DNA of 64,000 bases, taken from NCBI RefSeq assembly GCF_004799445.1, contig NZ_SSNA01000170.1, positions 55,646 through 119,645 on the forward strand, in the 5' to 3' direction. Positions 37,820 through 46,796 of this stretch are shown in pieces. The notes below the pieces were generated by a model that was given only the letters and a program-made list of their open reading frames with translations, searched no databases and was not told where the DNA came from. A program made the translations under genes and the position numbers. This stretch comes from Bradyrhizobium sp. Lineage in GTDB: Bacteria; Pseudomonadota; Alphaproteobacteria; Rhizobiales; Xanthobacteraceae. The number at the start of each line of letters is the position of its first letter. Position 1 is the first letter of the stretch.

Positions 37820-38971
37820 ATGACTTTGCAATTCAGGACTGCCAAGAAAACCGAGGAAAAATCATTCCTCCGGGATCTCGACGAGGCGGTTTCCCGCGGG
37901 ACACCCGAGAGCCGCGCCCGGGCACTCTGGCATACCACCGATCTGATGATCACCGGCGGCTATAGCGAGGACGAAATCTGGACGTTTGGCGAGGTGATCG
38001 GGCGCCTGGCCGATGAGATCGAAGTTGCGGCCCGCGTGCAGCTCGCCCAGCGGCTGGCCGACTTCGACCGTGCCCCCGTCAATATCATTCACAAGCTTGC
38101 CTTCGACGACTCGATCGACGTCGCGGGCCCGGTCCTGCGCGAGTCGACGCGGCTCGAACCTTACGCGCTGGTCGCCAACGCCTGCACCAAGGGCCAGAGC
38201 CATATGCTCGCGATCTCGAAACGGGAATCGATCGAGGAGAGGGTCACCGACGTGCTGGTGACGCGCGGCAACCAGGAAGTGGTGAACTCGGTTGCACAGA
38301 ACAACGGCGCGCGCCTTTCCGACTTCGGCTTTCTACACATGATCCAGCGGGCCGAGGGCGATTCCATTCTCGCCGAGCAGCTCGGTCTGCGCAAGGACAT
38401 CCCCAGGCACATTTTCCAGCAGCTGATCGCAAAGGCGTCGAAGGACGTGAAGAACCGGCTCGAACGCGAACGTCCCGACATGGCCGGACAGATTCAGTCG
38501 TCGGTGACCGATGTGACGGGCGAGCTGCAGTCCAAATTCGGTCCGGTATCGAGATGCCATTTCGTCGCAAAACGGGTGGTGACGACCCAACATCGGCTGG
38601 GCAATCTGAACGAGAACAGCATCGCCACCTATGCCCAATCGCACAGGCTCGACGAGGTGACGATCGGCCTGTCCTTGCTATGCGCGTTGCCGGGCGACGT
38701 GATCGAACGCGCGTTGTTCGACAAGAACCGGGAAATGCTGCTGATCCTGGCCAAGGCCCTCAACTTCTCGTGGCAGACGACAATGTCGTTGCTGTTTCTC
38801 GGCGCCAAGGATCACCGCATCACCGCGCTGGATTTGAAGGACCTTGAGAACGAGTACAGCCGCCTCAACATCGAGACATCGCGCAGCGTTCTGGCTTTCT
38901 ATCAGTCGCGCAAAACGGCCGGGGCCGCGGATTCCGGCGTGAAGCGCCAACCCGTGCTCGCGGCGCCATAA
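37820..38971 (+). CDS. DUF2336 domain protein
   Basis: A 383-residue, mostly helical cytoplasmic protein matching DUF2336, a HEAT-like repeat family common in alphaproteobacteria: RALWHTTDLMITGGYSEDEIW, LADFDRAPVNIIHKLAFDDSIDVAGPVLRES and SVAQNNGARLSDFGFLHMIQRA. The role is unknown; some relatives occur near motility or regulatory genes. It is followed after 15 bp by a small gene on the same strand, and the two are probably co-transcribed. Spacer 37579-37819 holds nothing recognisable. Confidence 0.85.
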   Translation: MTLQFRTAKKTEEKSFLRDLDEAVSRGTPESRARALWHTTDLMITGGYSEDEIWTFGEVIGRLADEIEVAARVQLAQRLADFDRAPVNIIHKLAFDDSIDVAGPVLRESTRLEPYALVANACTKGQSHMLAISKRESIEERVTDVLVTRGNQEVVNSVAQNNGARLSDFGFLHMIQRAEGDSILAEQLGLRKDIPRHIFQQLIAKASKDVKNRLERERPDMAGQIQSSVTDVTGELQSKFGPVSRCHFVAKRVVTTQHRLGNLNENSIATYAQSHRLDEVTIGLSLLCALPGDVIERALFDKNREMLLILAKALNFSWQTTMSLLFLGAKDHRITALDLKDLENEYSRLNIETSRSVLAFYQSRKTAGAADSGVKRQPVLAAP

Positions 38972-38986
38972 GCGGGGATCAACGGC

Positions 38987-39256
38987 ATGAACGCGATCAC
39001 ATTTGGCAAAGGCGTACCCGTGTTTGGCAAGGCCGCTGCCGGAGGCTTCGGCACGAAAGGTGACACTGCGAAACGGGACGACGACGCACCCAAGCAGGAT
39101 GGCGCGCTGGATGCGGCCCGGACCGTTCTCGAAGCCGCGACCGATCTTCGGGACGAAGCGACGGCCGAAGTCTGCCGGCGGGTCATCGCAGCGAGCTTGA
39201 ATGGAAGGCAGCCCTCCACGTCCGATCTGCTCATCATCGGCAAGTATTTCCAGTAG
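38987..39256 (+). CDS. Small hypothetical protein downstream of DUF2336
   Basis: An 89-residue soluble protein. A Gly/Lys-rich flexible N-terminus (MNAITFGKGVPVFGKAAAGG) precedes a helical part (LDAARTVLEAATDLRDEATAEVC) and a conserved-looking end, STSDLLIIGKYFQ. No family was recognised. It follows the DUF2336 gene by 15 bp, which suggests a two-gene operon. Confidence 0.6.
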   Translation: MNAITFGKGVPVFGKAAAGGFGTKGDTAKRDDDAPKQDGALDAARTVLEAATDLRDEATAEVCRRVIAASLNGRQPSTSDLLIIGKYFQ

Positions 39257-39307
39257 CCGAACCCGAACGCCGGGCCTGCGTCGCTGAACCCAATTGCCCT
39301 AACAAGA

Positions 39308-40556
39308 TTATTTCTCGCCGAGAACATCTCCGAACAGCACCCAGGACCTTCCGTCAAACCGCGCCATCTGAATCTGCCGGATCGGCGTGACGTTATGCGG
39401 ATCGGTATGAATCCTGATACCTGGAAGCAGCATCGGCATCGCAACGCCGTCGAGCGACGTCGCCTGCTTGATGATGTTGTCGCGGGAAAGATCGTCTCCG
39501 CAAAGTTGCAGCACCAGGGCCATGATCTGCGCCGCGGTATAGCCCTGCACATTGTATAGATCCCCGGTAGAGGCGTTCGGCTGGTATTTCTTCATCCATG
39601 CGAGCCAGTCCTTGAGCGCGGGATCGTCGGCCCAGCGCGCATCGTTGGGGTCTTTCAGGTAAAGCCCGGTCACCACGCCGATCGCGTTCTCGATGCCGGC
39701 CGGCTCCAGCACCGCGGCGAACGAGTTCGAAACCGACGGCAGGATGATCAGCGGCTTCCAGCCCATGCTCGCGGCCTTCTTGATGGCCTGCGCGGCAAAT
39801 TTCGGCGTCGCCTCGGCAAAGAAGACATCCGCGCCGGATTCCCGCATGGTGACCATCTGGGAATCGATCGTGGGATCGGCGGTCAGGTAGGTCGTCTCGG
39901 AGACGAGCTGGTCGACATGGTGGCCCAGTCCCGCCTTGAACCCCCTGACGTAGTCCTTTCCCGCGTCCTCGTTCGGTGCGATCACCGCGATCTTCGCGTT
40001 CGGCCTGGTCTGCAAAATATATTGCGCGTAGAGGCGGCCCTCCAGTTCGTAGGTCGGATTGAAACCGACCGTCCATGGGAAGTGTTCGGGATCGTTCCAC
40101 CTCGTCGCTCCCGACGAAACGAAGAGTTGCGGGATTGCGCTTGGCGTTGAGGTATTTCTGCACGGAGATATTGGGCGCGGTGCCGACCGAACTGAACATC
40201 GCGAGCACGTCGTCCTGCTCGACCAGCTTGCGGGTCTGTTCGACCGTCTTGGCGGGCGAGTAGGCGTCATCCAGGGTCAGAAAATCGATGCTGCGTCCCC
40301 TGATGCCGCCTGCGTCGTTGAGCATCTGAAAATAGGCCGCCTCGGCACGCGCGATGGTGCCGTAGGCAGAGGCGGGCCCACTGTAGGGCGCGGTGTTTCC
40401 GAGTTTGATGGCAGCCTCGGCCGCGCTGCAATCGCCGGCCGGCAGCATCGCCAGCGTCGTGGCGAGCAGCGATCCAGCGAAAAATCTTCCGTAAAAAAAC
40501 AAGGTCCCGTGCCCTCCCCTGGCGGCCGTGTGATTTTGCTCTGGTTGACGCAACAT
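39308..40556 (-). pseudogene. ABC transporter substrate-binding protein (branched-chain amino acid type), frameshifted
   Basis: Two overlapping minus-strand frames together give one periplasmic binding protein of the LivJ type. The first starts at 40556, has a signal-like segment (GSLLATTLAMLPAGDCSAA) and reads AIKLGNTAPYSGPASAYGT, then QTRKLVEQDDVLAMFSSVGT and VQKYLNAK. The second picks up AIPQLFVSSGATRWNDPEHF and runs to 39308. The switch needs removal of one base near 40136-40142 (GCGC). Either the gene is broken or the assembly has a one-base error. It should bind an amino acid or aromatic-type ligand. No permease genes are adjacent. Confidence 0.85.
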
Positions 40557-40756
40557 ATTTTGATTGGTTCACCCCGGGCAATCGCTGAAAGCGCAAGCCG
40601 CCCTACTGGCAGGTCTTCCTTGCCGGCATATCTTTCGAAAAGGAGAGAGCTAACTGATTGCGCAACGGGGCTCAGGCCCCTATCTGTCCCACCTCGCCCC
40701 GCCCCGCGTGCCCAACTCCTTTCACGCATTTCCCGTTCAGACCCGCAAACCCGCCC

Positions 40757-41676
40757 ATGCCGCCTATTATATCCATTTCCAATCTTTCCAAGACCTATGG
40801 CTCCGGCTTCAAGGCGCTGAACAACGTCAATCTGGAAATCCAGCGCGGCGAGATTTTTGCGCTGCTGGGGCCGAACGGCGCCGGCAAGACGACGCTGATC
40901 AGCATCATCTGCGGGATCGCGAGATTGAGCGAAGGCCGCGTCACCGTCGACGGCCACGATATCGTCGACGGCTACCGCGCCGCGCGCTCGCTGATCGGGC
41001 TGGTACCGCAGGAACTGCACACCGATGCCTTCGAATCGGTGTGGGGGACGGTCAGCTTCAGCCGTGGCCTGTTCGGCAAGCCGAAAAATCCGGATCATAT
41101 CGAAAAGGTGCTGAAGGACCTGTCGCTGTGGGAAAAGAAGGACGCCAAGATCGTCACTTTATCCGGCGGCATGAAACGCCGGGTCATGATCGCGAAGGCG
41201 CTGTCGCACGAGCCGCAGATCCTGTTTCTCGACGAGCCGACCGCGGGCGTCGATGTCGAATTGCGCAAGGGCATGTGGGAAGTGGTGCGGCGGCTTCAGG
41301 CCTCGGGCGTCACCATCATCCTCACCACGCACTACATCGACGAGGCGGAGGAGATGGCCGACCGGGTCGGTGTCATCAACAAGGGCGAGATCGTCCTGGT
41401 CGAGGACAAGGCGAACCTGATGCAGAAGCTCGGCAAGAAGCAGCTGAAGCTGCATCTGCAGGGCAGCATTGCAACGATTCCGCCTGATCTTGCGGCCTAC
41501 AATCTCGAACTATCGGATCAGGGCTGCCAATTGACCTACCATTACGACACCAAGGGCGAGCGCACCGGGATCACCAGCCTGCTCGGTGACCTCAGGGCCG
41601 CCGGTATCCGATTCTACGATCTCGACACCACCCAGAGTTCACTGGAAGATATCTTCGTCAGCCTGGTGAGGGCGCC

Positions 41677-41680
<4 letters not shown>
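40757..41680 (+). CDS. ABC transporter ATP-binding protein (ABC-2 exporter type)
   Basis: A 307-residue ATPase. Walker A is [11 protein letters not shown] (about residues 36-46), the signature [15 protein letters not shown], Walker [13 protein letters not shown], and the switch His is in [18 protein letters not shown]-terminal domain of about 80 residues, ending [10 protein letters not shown], is typical of ABC-2/drug-export ATPases. The substrate is unknown. It overlaps the permease start by 4 bases. The ATG at 40757 was chosen because the family begins at [11 protein letters not shown]. Confidence 0.94.
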
Positions 41681-42438
<758 letters not shown>

Positions 42439-42480
42439 CGCGCGAAAGCGCGGCATTCCCCACGCAAGCGCATAGCGCTT

Positions 42481-42575
42481 GTCGCCGGGGCGCGCCTTAG
42501 CGCGAACCCGTAATCTCGAAATTCTCCGATGTGCAATTGCGCATCGGAGTTCGATGCTTTCGCATCGCGACCGGA
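42481..42575. repeat. Diverged copy of the palindromic small repeat family
   Basis: Contains a near-palindrome at 42524-42549 (CTCCGATG...CATCGGAG around TGCAATTGCG) shared with the element at 55191-55295, and CCGGGGCGCG upstream as in that element. The outer TCATTCCGG ends are lost. It fills the spacer between the ABC-2 permease and the convergent small gene. Confidence 0.6.
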
Positions 42576-42585
42576 ACCAGAAAAT

Positions 42586-42921
42586 CTACCGATAACAGTG
42601 GAAATGGCCGTAGCGGTTATAGTAGCCGCGACAGCGGTAGTGACCCCGATAGGGAATGCCGAACACGCCCTCGACGGCGCCCACCGCCCCGCCAACGCCG
42701 GCACCGATCGCGCCGCCGACCACCCCTCCCACCGGACCCGCAGCCCGATTGCCTTCGTAGGCACCTTCCTGCGCGCCGCGCACGATGCCTTGGGCTTGCC
42801 CGGCATGAGGGATCGCGAACACCGCGAGAACCAATGCCGCGCCGGCAAGCAGGCGCGCTGCTGGCGAAATTGTCGGTAGCTTCAAAACCGCGATCTTCGT
42901 CGTCCTCGTCATTATTCTCAT
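42586..42921 (-). CDS. Glycine-zipper-like exported protein
   Basis: A 111-residue protein. A hydrophobic signal segment ends near HAGQAQG, followed by a Gly-rich zipper (AAGPVGGVVGGAIGAGVGGA) and a Tyr/His/Arg-rich C-terminus (YRGHYRCRGYYNRYGHFHCYR region). Gly-zipper proteins sit in or on the outer envelope; the function here is unknown. The start has the typical Met-Arg with basic residues before the hydrophobic run. Confidence 0.6.
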   Translation of the reverse strand: MRIMTRTTKIAVLKLPTISPAARLLAGAALVLAVFAIPHAGQAQGIVRGAQEGAYEGNRAAGPVGGVVGGAIGAGVGGAVGAVEGVFGIPYRGHYRCRGYYNRYGHFHCYR

Positions 42922-43202
42922 TTCCTTATGGTCGGTCCCATCGCCCCGACGGGATCGGCTCGTTTAACGCCCGCATGACCAATGGGTTCCACGTTCATCA
43001 AGCCCAAGCAGCGGCCGCGCGAAAGATTGCGCCGCCTGCCGGATTCAGCCCCGCTTGCGCCATGATCGCGCCCGCCTGGGCGTTAACGATCGCCCGACGC
43101 GCCACTGGAACCAGGGACCGGTTTCGGGCATATTGACGGCGGGGACGGTGAGCGGCGGCGCAGTCGGACTTAAAGGTCGAGGCTTGGAGGCCAAAGGGTA
43201 AA

Positions 43203-43994
43203 ATGCGTTCCTTTCTCATCGCTGTCACGGGCCTCGCGCTGTTCGCCGCCACTGCCGCACAGGCCAAAATCGCCATCACCGTCGACAAGGATGCGCAGAT
43301 GATGACCGTCGCGGTCGACGGCATCGCGCGCTACCAGTGGCCGGTCTCGACCGGCAATCCATCGCACGAGACGCCGAGCGGCACGTTCCGCACCTTCCGG
43401 ATGGAGGAAGACCACTACTCCAAGGAATTCGACGACGCGCCGATGCCGCACTCGATCTTCTTCACCAAGATCGGTCACGCCATCCACGGCACCGATTCCG
43501 AAGGCCGGCTGGGCATTCCGGTTTCCCATGGCTGCGTGCGGCTGTCGCGCGCCAACGCCTCGACGCTGTATGCACTGGTGGAAAAGGACGGCGTGCTCAA
43601 CACCACCGTGACGCTCACCGGCTCTTCCCAGGTCGCGCTGGCGCGCAATCCGCGGGCCCGGCCGAACAATGCCCTCGCACGCCGCGATCCGGCTCAGCAA
43701 TACGCTCCGGCCTATGATGGCGCCGGCGATCCCGTGGCGCTGGCGCCGCAGGCCGCGCCCCGCCAGATCGTGCCGCAAGTCCGCGTCGACGATGGTTACA
43801 TCTATCCGGCCGACGGCTCCCCGGGCGACACGCGCTACCCGGCGCCGCGCAGCAGCCGGCGCGTCTACGATGGGCAGGCCTATCAGCCGCAGCAGCAATA
43901 TTACGACAACCGCGGTTACGATCCCCAATCCGCGCCGGAGGTCTACGCGCCGCGGCCGTCCTATCAGCGCGGATTGTTCGGCTCTCAGAACTGA
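43203..43994 (+). CDS. L,D-transpeptidase, YkuD family
   Basis: A 263-residue exported enzyme that forms 3-3 cross-links in peptidoglycan or anchors proteins to it. The signal peptide is residues 1-21 (ending AAQA). The YkuD catalytic motif IHGTDSEGRLGIPVSHGC gives His95 and Cys111, then VRLSRANA. The C-terminal half is a Tyr/Gln/Pro-rich low-complexity tail. AAGGG precedes the ATG. The stop codon lies inside the hairpin at 43980-43999. Confidence 0.93.
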   Translation: MRSFLIAVTGLALFAATAAQAKIAITVDKDAQMMTVAVDGIARYQWPVSTGNPSHETPSGTFRTFRMEEDHYSKEFDDAPMPHSIFFTKIGHAIHGTDSEGRLGIPVSHGCVRLSRANASTLYALVEKDGVLNTTVTLTGSSQVALARNPRARPNNALARRDPAQQYAPAYDGAGDPVALAPQAAPRQIVPQVRVDDGYIYPADGSPGDTRYPAPRSSRRVYDGQAYQPQQQYYDNRGYDPQSAPEVYAPRPSYQRGLFGSQN

Positions 43995-43999
43995 GAGCC
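43980..43999. terminator. Perfect hairpin at a convergent gene junction
   Basis: GGCTCTCA-GAAC-TGAGAGCC, an 8-bp perfect stem with a 4-base loop, includes the L,D-transpeptidase stop codon and lies 4 bp before the convergent gene's stop. A U-tract is missing on both sides, so it may act as a weak bidirectional terminator or mRNA end stabiliser. Confidence 0.45.
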
Positions 44000-44003
44000 G
44001 GCC

Positions 44004-44276
44004 CTAGATCTGGGCCGCGTCCTTCAAATCCCGTTTGATGGCAGCCAACAGCGCTCGCAGGGATTCCGCACGGTCCGGACGCATGGGTTGCGAGGTGGAC
44101 TGCGATAACCTGCGCTGGGATGACGCGGGCTGCGATGGCGTGGCGACGGGCTCGGGCCCCAGCTCCGTCTGGACGAAATCGCCATGCAAAACGTCATCGT
44201 GGCGGCCCATGAGCCAGAGCGCCACCCAATAACCGATCGCCAGCACAATCACGCAAAAAATACTGATCTCAAACAT
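44004..44276 (-). CDS. Hypothetical membrane-anchored protein
   Basis: A 90-residue protein with one N-terminal membrane helix (MFEISIFCVIVLAIGYWVAL) and a polar Ser/Gln/Pro-rich tail ending in a helix (AESLRALLAAIKRDLKD). AGGTG lies 8 bases before the ATG at 44276, which decides it over a GTG three codons upstream. The function is unknown. Upstream lies an inverted repeat, CACCTGAA/TTCAGGTG, at about 44283-44322. Confidence 0.55.
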   Translation of the reverse strand: MFEISIFCVIVLAIGYWVALWLMGRHDDVLHGDFVQTELGPEPVATPSQPASSQRRLSQSTSQPMRPDRAESLRALLAAIKRDLKDAAQI

Positions 44277-44399
44277 CTTGGACACCTGAAATGGCTTCGA
44301 TGATTCAATCTCTTCAGGTGCCGGTCAAGTCCGGCGCAGGCCGCTTCCGGGCCATTTGGCCGCCATTGTGACCTTTGGGTCACGCCGGGCGCGACCCTG

Positions 44400-44711
44400 C
44401 TAATCCCGCGCCAGCGCCCTTTGCAACGCATCGACGGCGCGCGCGAGTTGATCGCGATGCAACATGTCGTCTTTCGGTATGGAACCGACGGTCGCGGCGA
44501 GCTCGCCCAGGATGCCGGCAAACAGGCCGAAGTTGATGTGCATGTGAACCGACTTGCGAACGTCGTCGGCGCCTGGCCGCTCAAGAACCAGCGTGAAGCC
44601 GGCCGGATCCAGGTGCGCCTCAAACCGCGACGAGCCTTCGAACGTGCCGACATAGAATTTGTCGGGATATTCGAGTGCAACCTCCGCCTTGTCCGGAATC
44701 GGTTTTGTCAT
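44400..44711 (-). CDS. Conserved-looking hypothetical protein
   Basis: A 103-residue soluble protein, MTKPIPDKAEVALEYPDKFY, with a beta-strand-rich centre (GTFEGSSRFEAHLDPAGFTLVLE) and HMHINFGLFAGILGELAATV before a helical C-terminus. GGGGG lies about 7 bases before the ATG. No family was recognised. Confidence 0.6.
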   Translation of the reverse strand: MTKPIPDKAEVALEYPDKFYVGTFEGSSRFEAHLDPAGFTLVLERPGADDVRKSVHMHINFGLFAGILGELAATVGSIPKDDMLHRDQLARAVDALQRALARD

Positions 44712-44883
44712 CTATTTCCCCCCGTCAGCGTCGGACGATTCTGGCAGAAGCGGCGGCCCGCCGCCTTGCGATAAATCATGAACGGATGGAGCGCAGCCGC
44801 GCCCGATTTGGCCGCCCGCCACTGGACGGCGCTCTCCCGCTCGCGGCGATAGGGAAAAATCGGCGATCTGGTTCGCGCCACGC

Positions 44884-45105
44884 CTAGCTTGCGCCTCTGA
44901 GCCTGCACGAGGTGTTGCAGGTAACCACGTTGCCCCTCATGCAGGCTCTGCACACGTCAACGCACTGGTTGATCTGCCTTGCATCGTAGTTGGTGTAACG
45001 CTCGGCAATGCACGTCCGCTGCTGGTCGGTGTACTCCACTTCCCGAGAGCACGACGTGAGGCCAGCGGCCAGTGCCATCAGGAGAACGAGGCTTTGCAAA
45101 TGCAC
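44884..45105 (-). CDS. Small cysteine-rich lipoprotein
   Basis: A 73-residue protein starting at a GTG with GGGAGG about 7 bases upstream. The lipobox is AAGLTSC (Cys at about residue 19), so it should be an outer- or inner-membrane lipoprotein. The mature part has six further cysteines in pairs (RTCIAE, NQCVDVCRACM, VTCNTSCRL), suggesting disulfides. The function is unknown. An ATG at 45120 is an alternative start. Confidence 0.6.
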   Translation of the reverse strand: MHLQSLVLLMALAAGLTSCSREVEYTDQQRTCIAERYTNYDARQINQCVDVCRACMRGNVVTCNTSCRLRGAS

Positions 45106-45304
45106 GGCAAGCCCTCCCATCGCTCGTTGCTGAACGCGCCTGCATCGGGCCAAGCCGCCCAACTCATCTCAATCAGCCAGTCCTATAATTTCTGCCAAAT
45201 CGTGGTCAAAATGAGCGCGTGGGACCGGCGACGGAAAACATCCACCGCGAAACGTGCTACGATGTGGAGCGGATCCGTTGGATCATCCCTGGCTTGGCGG
45301 CAAC

Positions 45305-46699
45305 ATGTCACCATCAGACGGTTTGAACGCAGGCTCGTCTCCCCGGGGCGGGAACCGGGGCTCGCCGTTTCTGCTGCTGGCCGCCGCCTTGATGATCTTC
45401 GCAGCCATCGCCGGCACGGCCCTTCTGCTGTGGAGGCCAACGACCTTGCGCATTGCCGTTGGTCCGCCGGGCAGCGACGACCAGAAACTGATTCAGGAAC
45501 TGGCGCAATCCTTTGCCAATGAGGGCAGCCCGGTTCGGCTTACCGTGCTCTCCACCGCGGGCGCGGTTGAGAGCGTTGGGCTTCTCGGTACTGGCGAAAC
45601 CGACATGGCGGTGGTTCGTGCCGATGAGGAAATGCCCAAGGGAACCGGGGCTGTCGCGATCCTGCGCAAGAACGTCGTGGTTCTCTGGGCGCCTTCCGGC
45701 GCTGCGCGCAAGGACGGGAAGAAAGCCTCCAAATCGAAAATCAAGGAGATCGGTGATCTCGCAGGCCACCGCGTCGGTGTCGTCGGCCGAACCCCGGTCA
45801 ACGTCACCCTGCTCCGCGTGATCCTGACGGAATCCGGCGTCAATCCCGACAAGGTCGCGGTCTCCCAATTCTCCATCTCCCAGATCGCCGAGATGCTGCG
45901 CGATCCCCTGATCGATGCATTCATGACGGTCGGACCGCTCGACAGCAGGATCACCACCGAGGCCATCACCTCGACCGCGCGTGTCAGGGGCGAGCCGACA
46001 TTTCTCGCAATCGACGTATCGGAAGCCCTCGCCCACAAGCATCCGCTTTATGAGGCGGAGGAAATTCCCGGCAGTTCGTTCACCTCCTCTCCCGCCAGAC
46101 CGGATGACACGGTCGAGACGGTCGGCGTCAATCACCTGATCGTCGCGCCGAGATCCTTGTCCGACAGCGCGGTTGGCGCCTTTACCCGGGCGCTGTTTTC
46201 GGTTCGGCCCTCGCTTGCCAGGGAGGTTCCAGGGGCGTTGAAAATCGAGAAGCCGGATACCGACAAGGACGCCGCGATCCTGGCCCACCCCGGCGCGGCT
46301 GCCTACATCGACGGCACCGAACGGACATTCCTCGACAAATACAGCGACTACATCTGGGGCGGCATCCTGCTGCTTTCCGTGCTCGGCTCAGGCAGCGCGT
46401 GGTTGCGCCATTATCTCAAGCGGGACGAACGAAGGCTGAATACCCTGCACCGCGACAAGCTGCTCGACGCGATTGCGCAGGTGCGCAACATCGAATCGAT
46501 GGAGCAACTGGATGCCTTGCAGCGCGAGGCCGACGACATCCTTCGCGAAACGCTGCAATACTTTGACGACGGCGCGATCGAGGAAGGGGATCTGTCCGCC
46601 TACAGCCTCGTGCTCGAGCAGTTCCATCACGCCGTCGTCGACAGGAGGGACGTAATCAGCGGCACCGCCGCCGACCTGCCGCGCATGCGGGCGCGCTAA
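45305..46699 (+). CDS. TAXI-family substrate-binding-like membrane protein
   Basis: A 464-residue protein with an N-terminal membrane helix (about residues 22-43), a periplasmic TAXI solute-receptor domain (LRIAVGPPGSDDQKLIQELAQ, LLGTGETDMAVVRADEE, GHRVGVVGRTPVN) and a second helix near residue 350 (YIWGGILLLSVLGSGSAWL), then a cytoplasmic helical tail of about 90 residues. Tethered TAXI domains without TRAP permease genes nearby are more likely sensors or scaffolds than uptake receptors. The ATG at 45305 is preferred. Confidence 0.8.
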   Translation: MSPSDGLNAGSSPRGGNRGSPFLLLAAALMIFAAIAGTALLLWRPTTLRIAVGPPGSDDQKLIQELAQSFANEGSPVRLTVLSTAGAVESVGLLGTGETDMAVVRADEEMPKGTGAVAILRKNVVVLWAPSGAARKDGKKASKSKIKEIGDLAGHRVGVVGRTPVNVTLLRVILTESGVNPDKVAVSQFSISQIAEMLRDPLIDAFMTVGPLDSRITTEAITSTARVRGEPTFLAIDVSEALAHKHPLYEAEEIPGSSFTSSPARPDDTVETVGVNHLIVAPRSLSDSAVGAFTRALFSVRPSLAREVPGALKIEKPDTDKDAAILAHPGAAAYIDGTERTFLDKYSDYIWGGILLLSVLGSGSAWLRHYLKRDERRLNTLHRDKLLDAIAQVRNIESMEQLDALQREADDILRETLQYFDDGAIEEGDLSAYSLVLEQFHHAVVDRRDVISGTAADLPRMRAR

Positions 46700-46749
46700 A
46701 GCGTTTTCAAGCGAAGTGGAGACCGGTTCGCGTCAAGAAAACGCGTCAA
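46698..46749. repeat. Short interspersed repeat, copy A
   Basis: Begins AAAGCGTTTTCAAGCGAAG and ends GGTTCGCGTCAAGAAAACGC plus GTCAA. The ends GCGTTTTC and GAAAACGC are inverted copies. The same unit, longer in the middle, occurs at 55671-55745. It overlaps the stop codon of the TAXI gene. Confidence 0.7.
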
Positions 46750-46796
46750 CTCTAGAATAGCCGGACCCACGCATCCGGCAAAATCCCATTCCCGAC

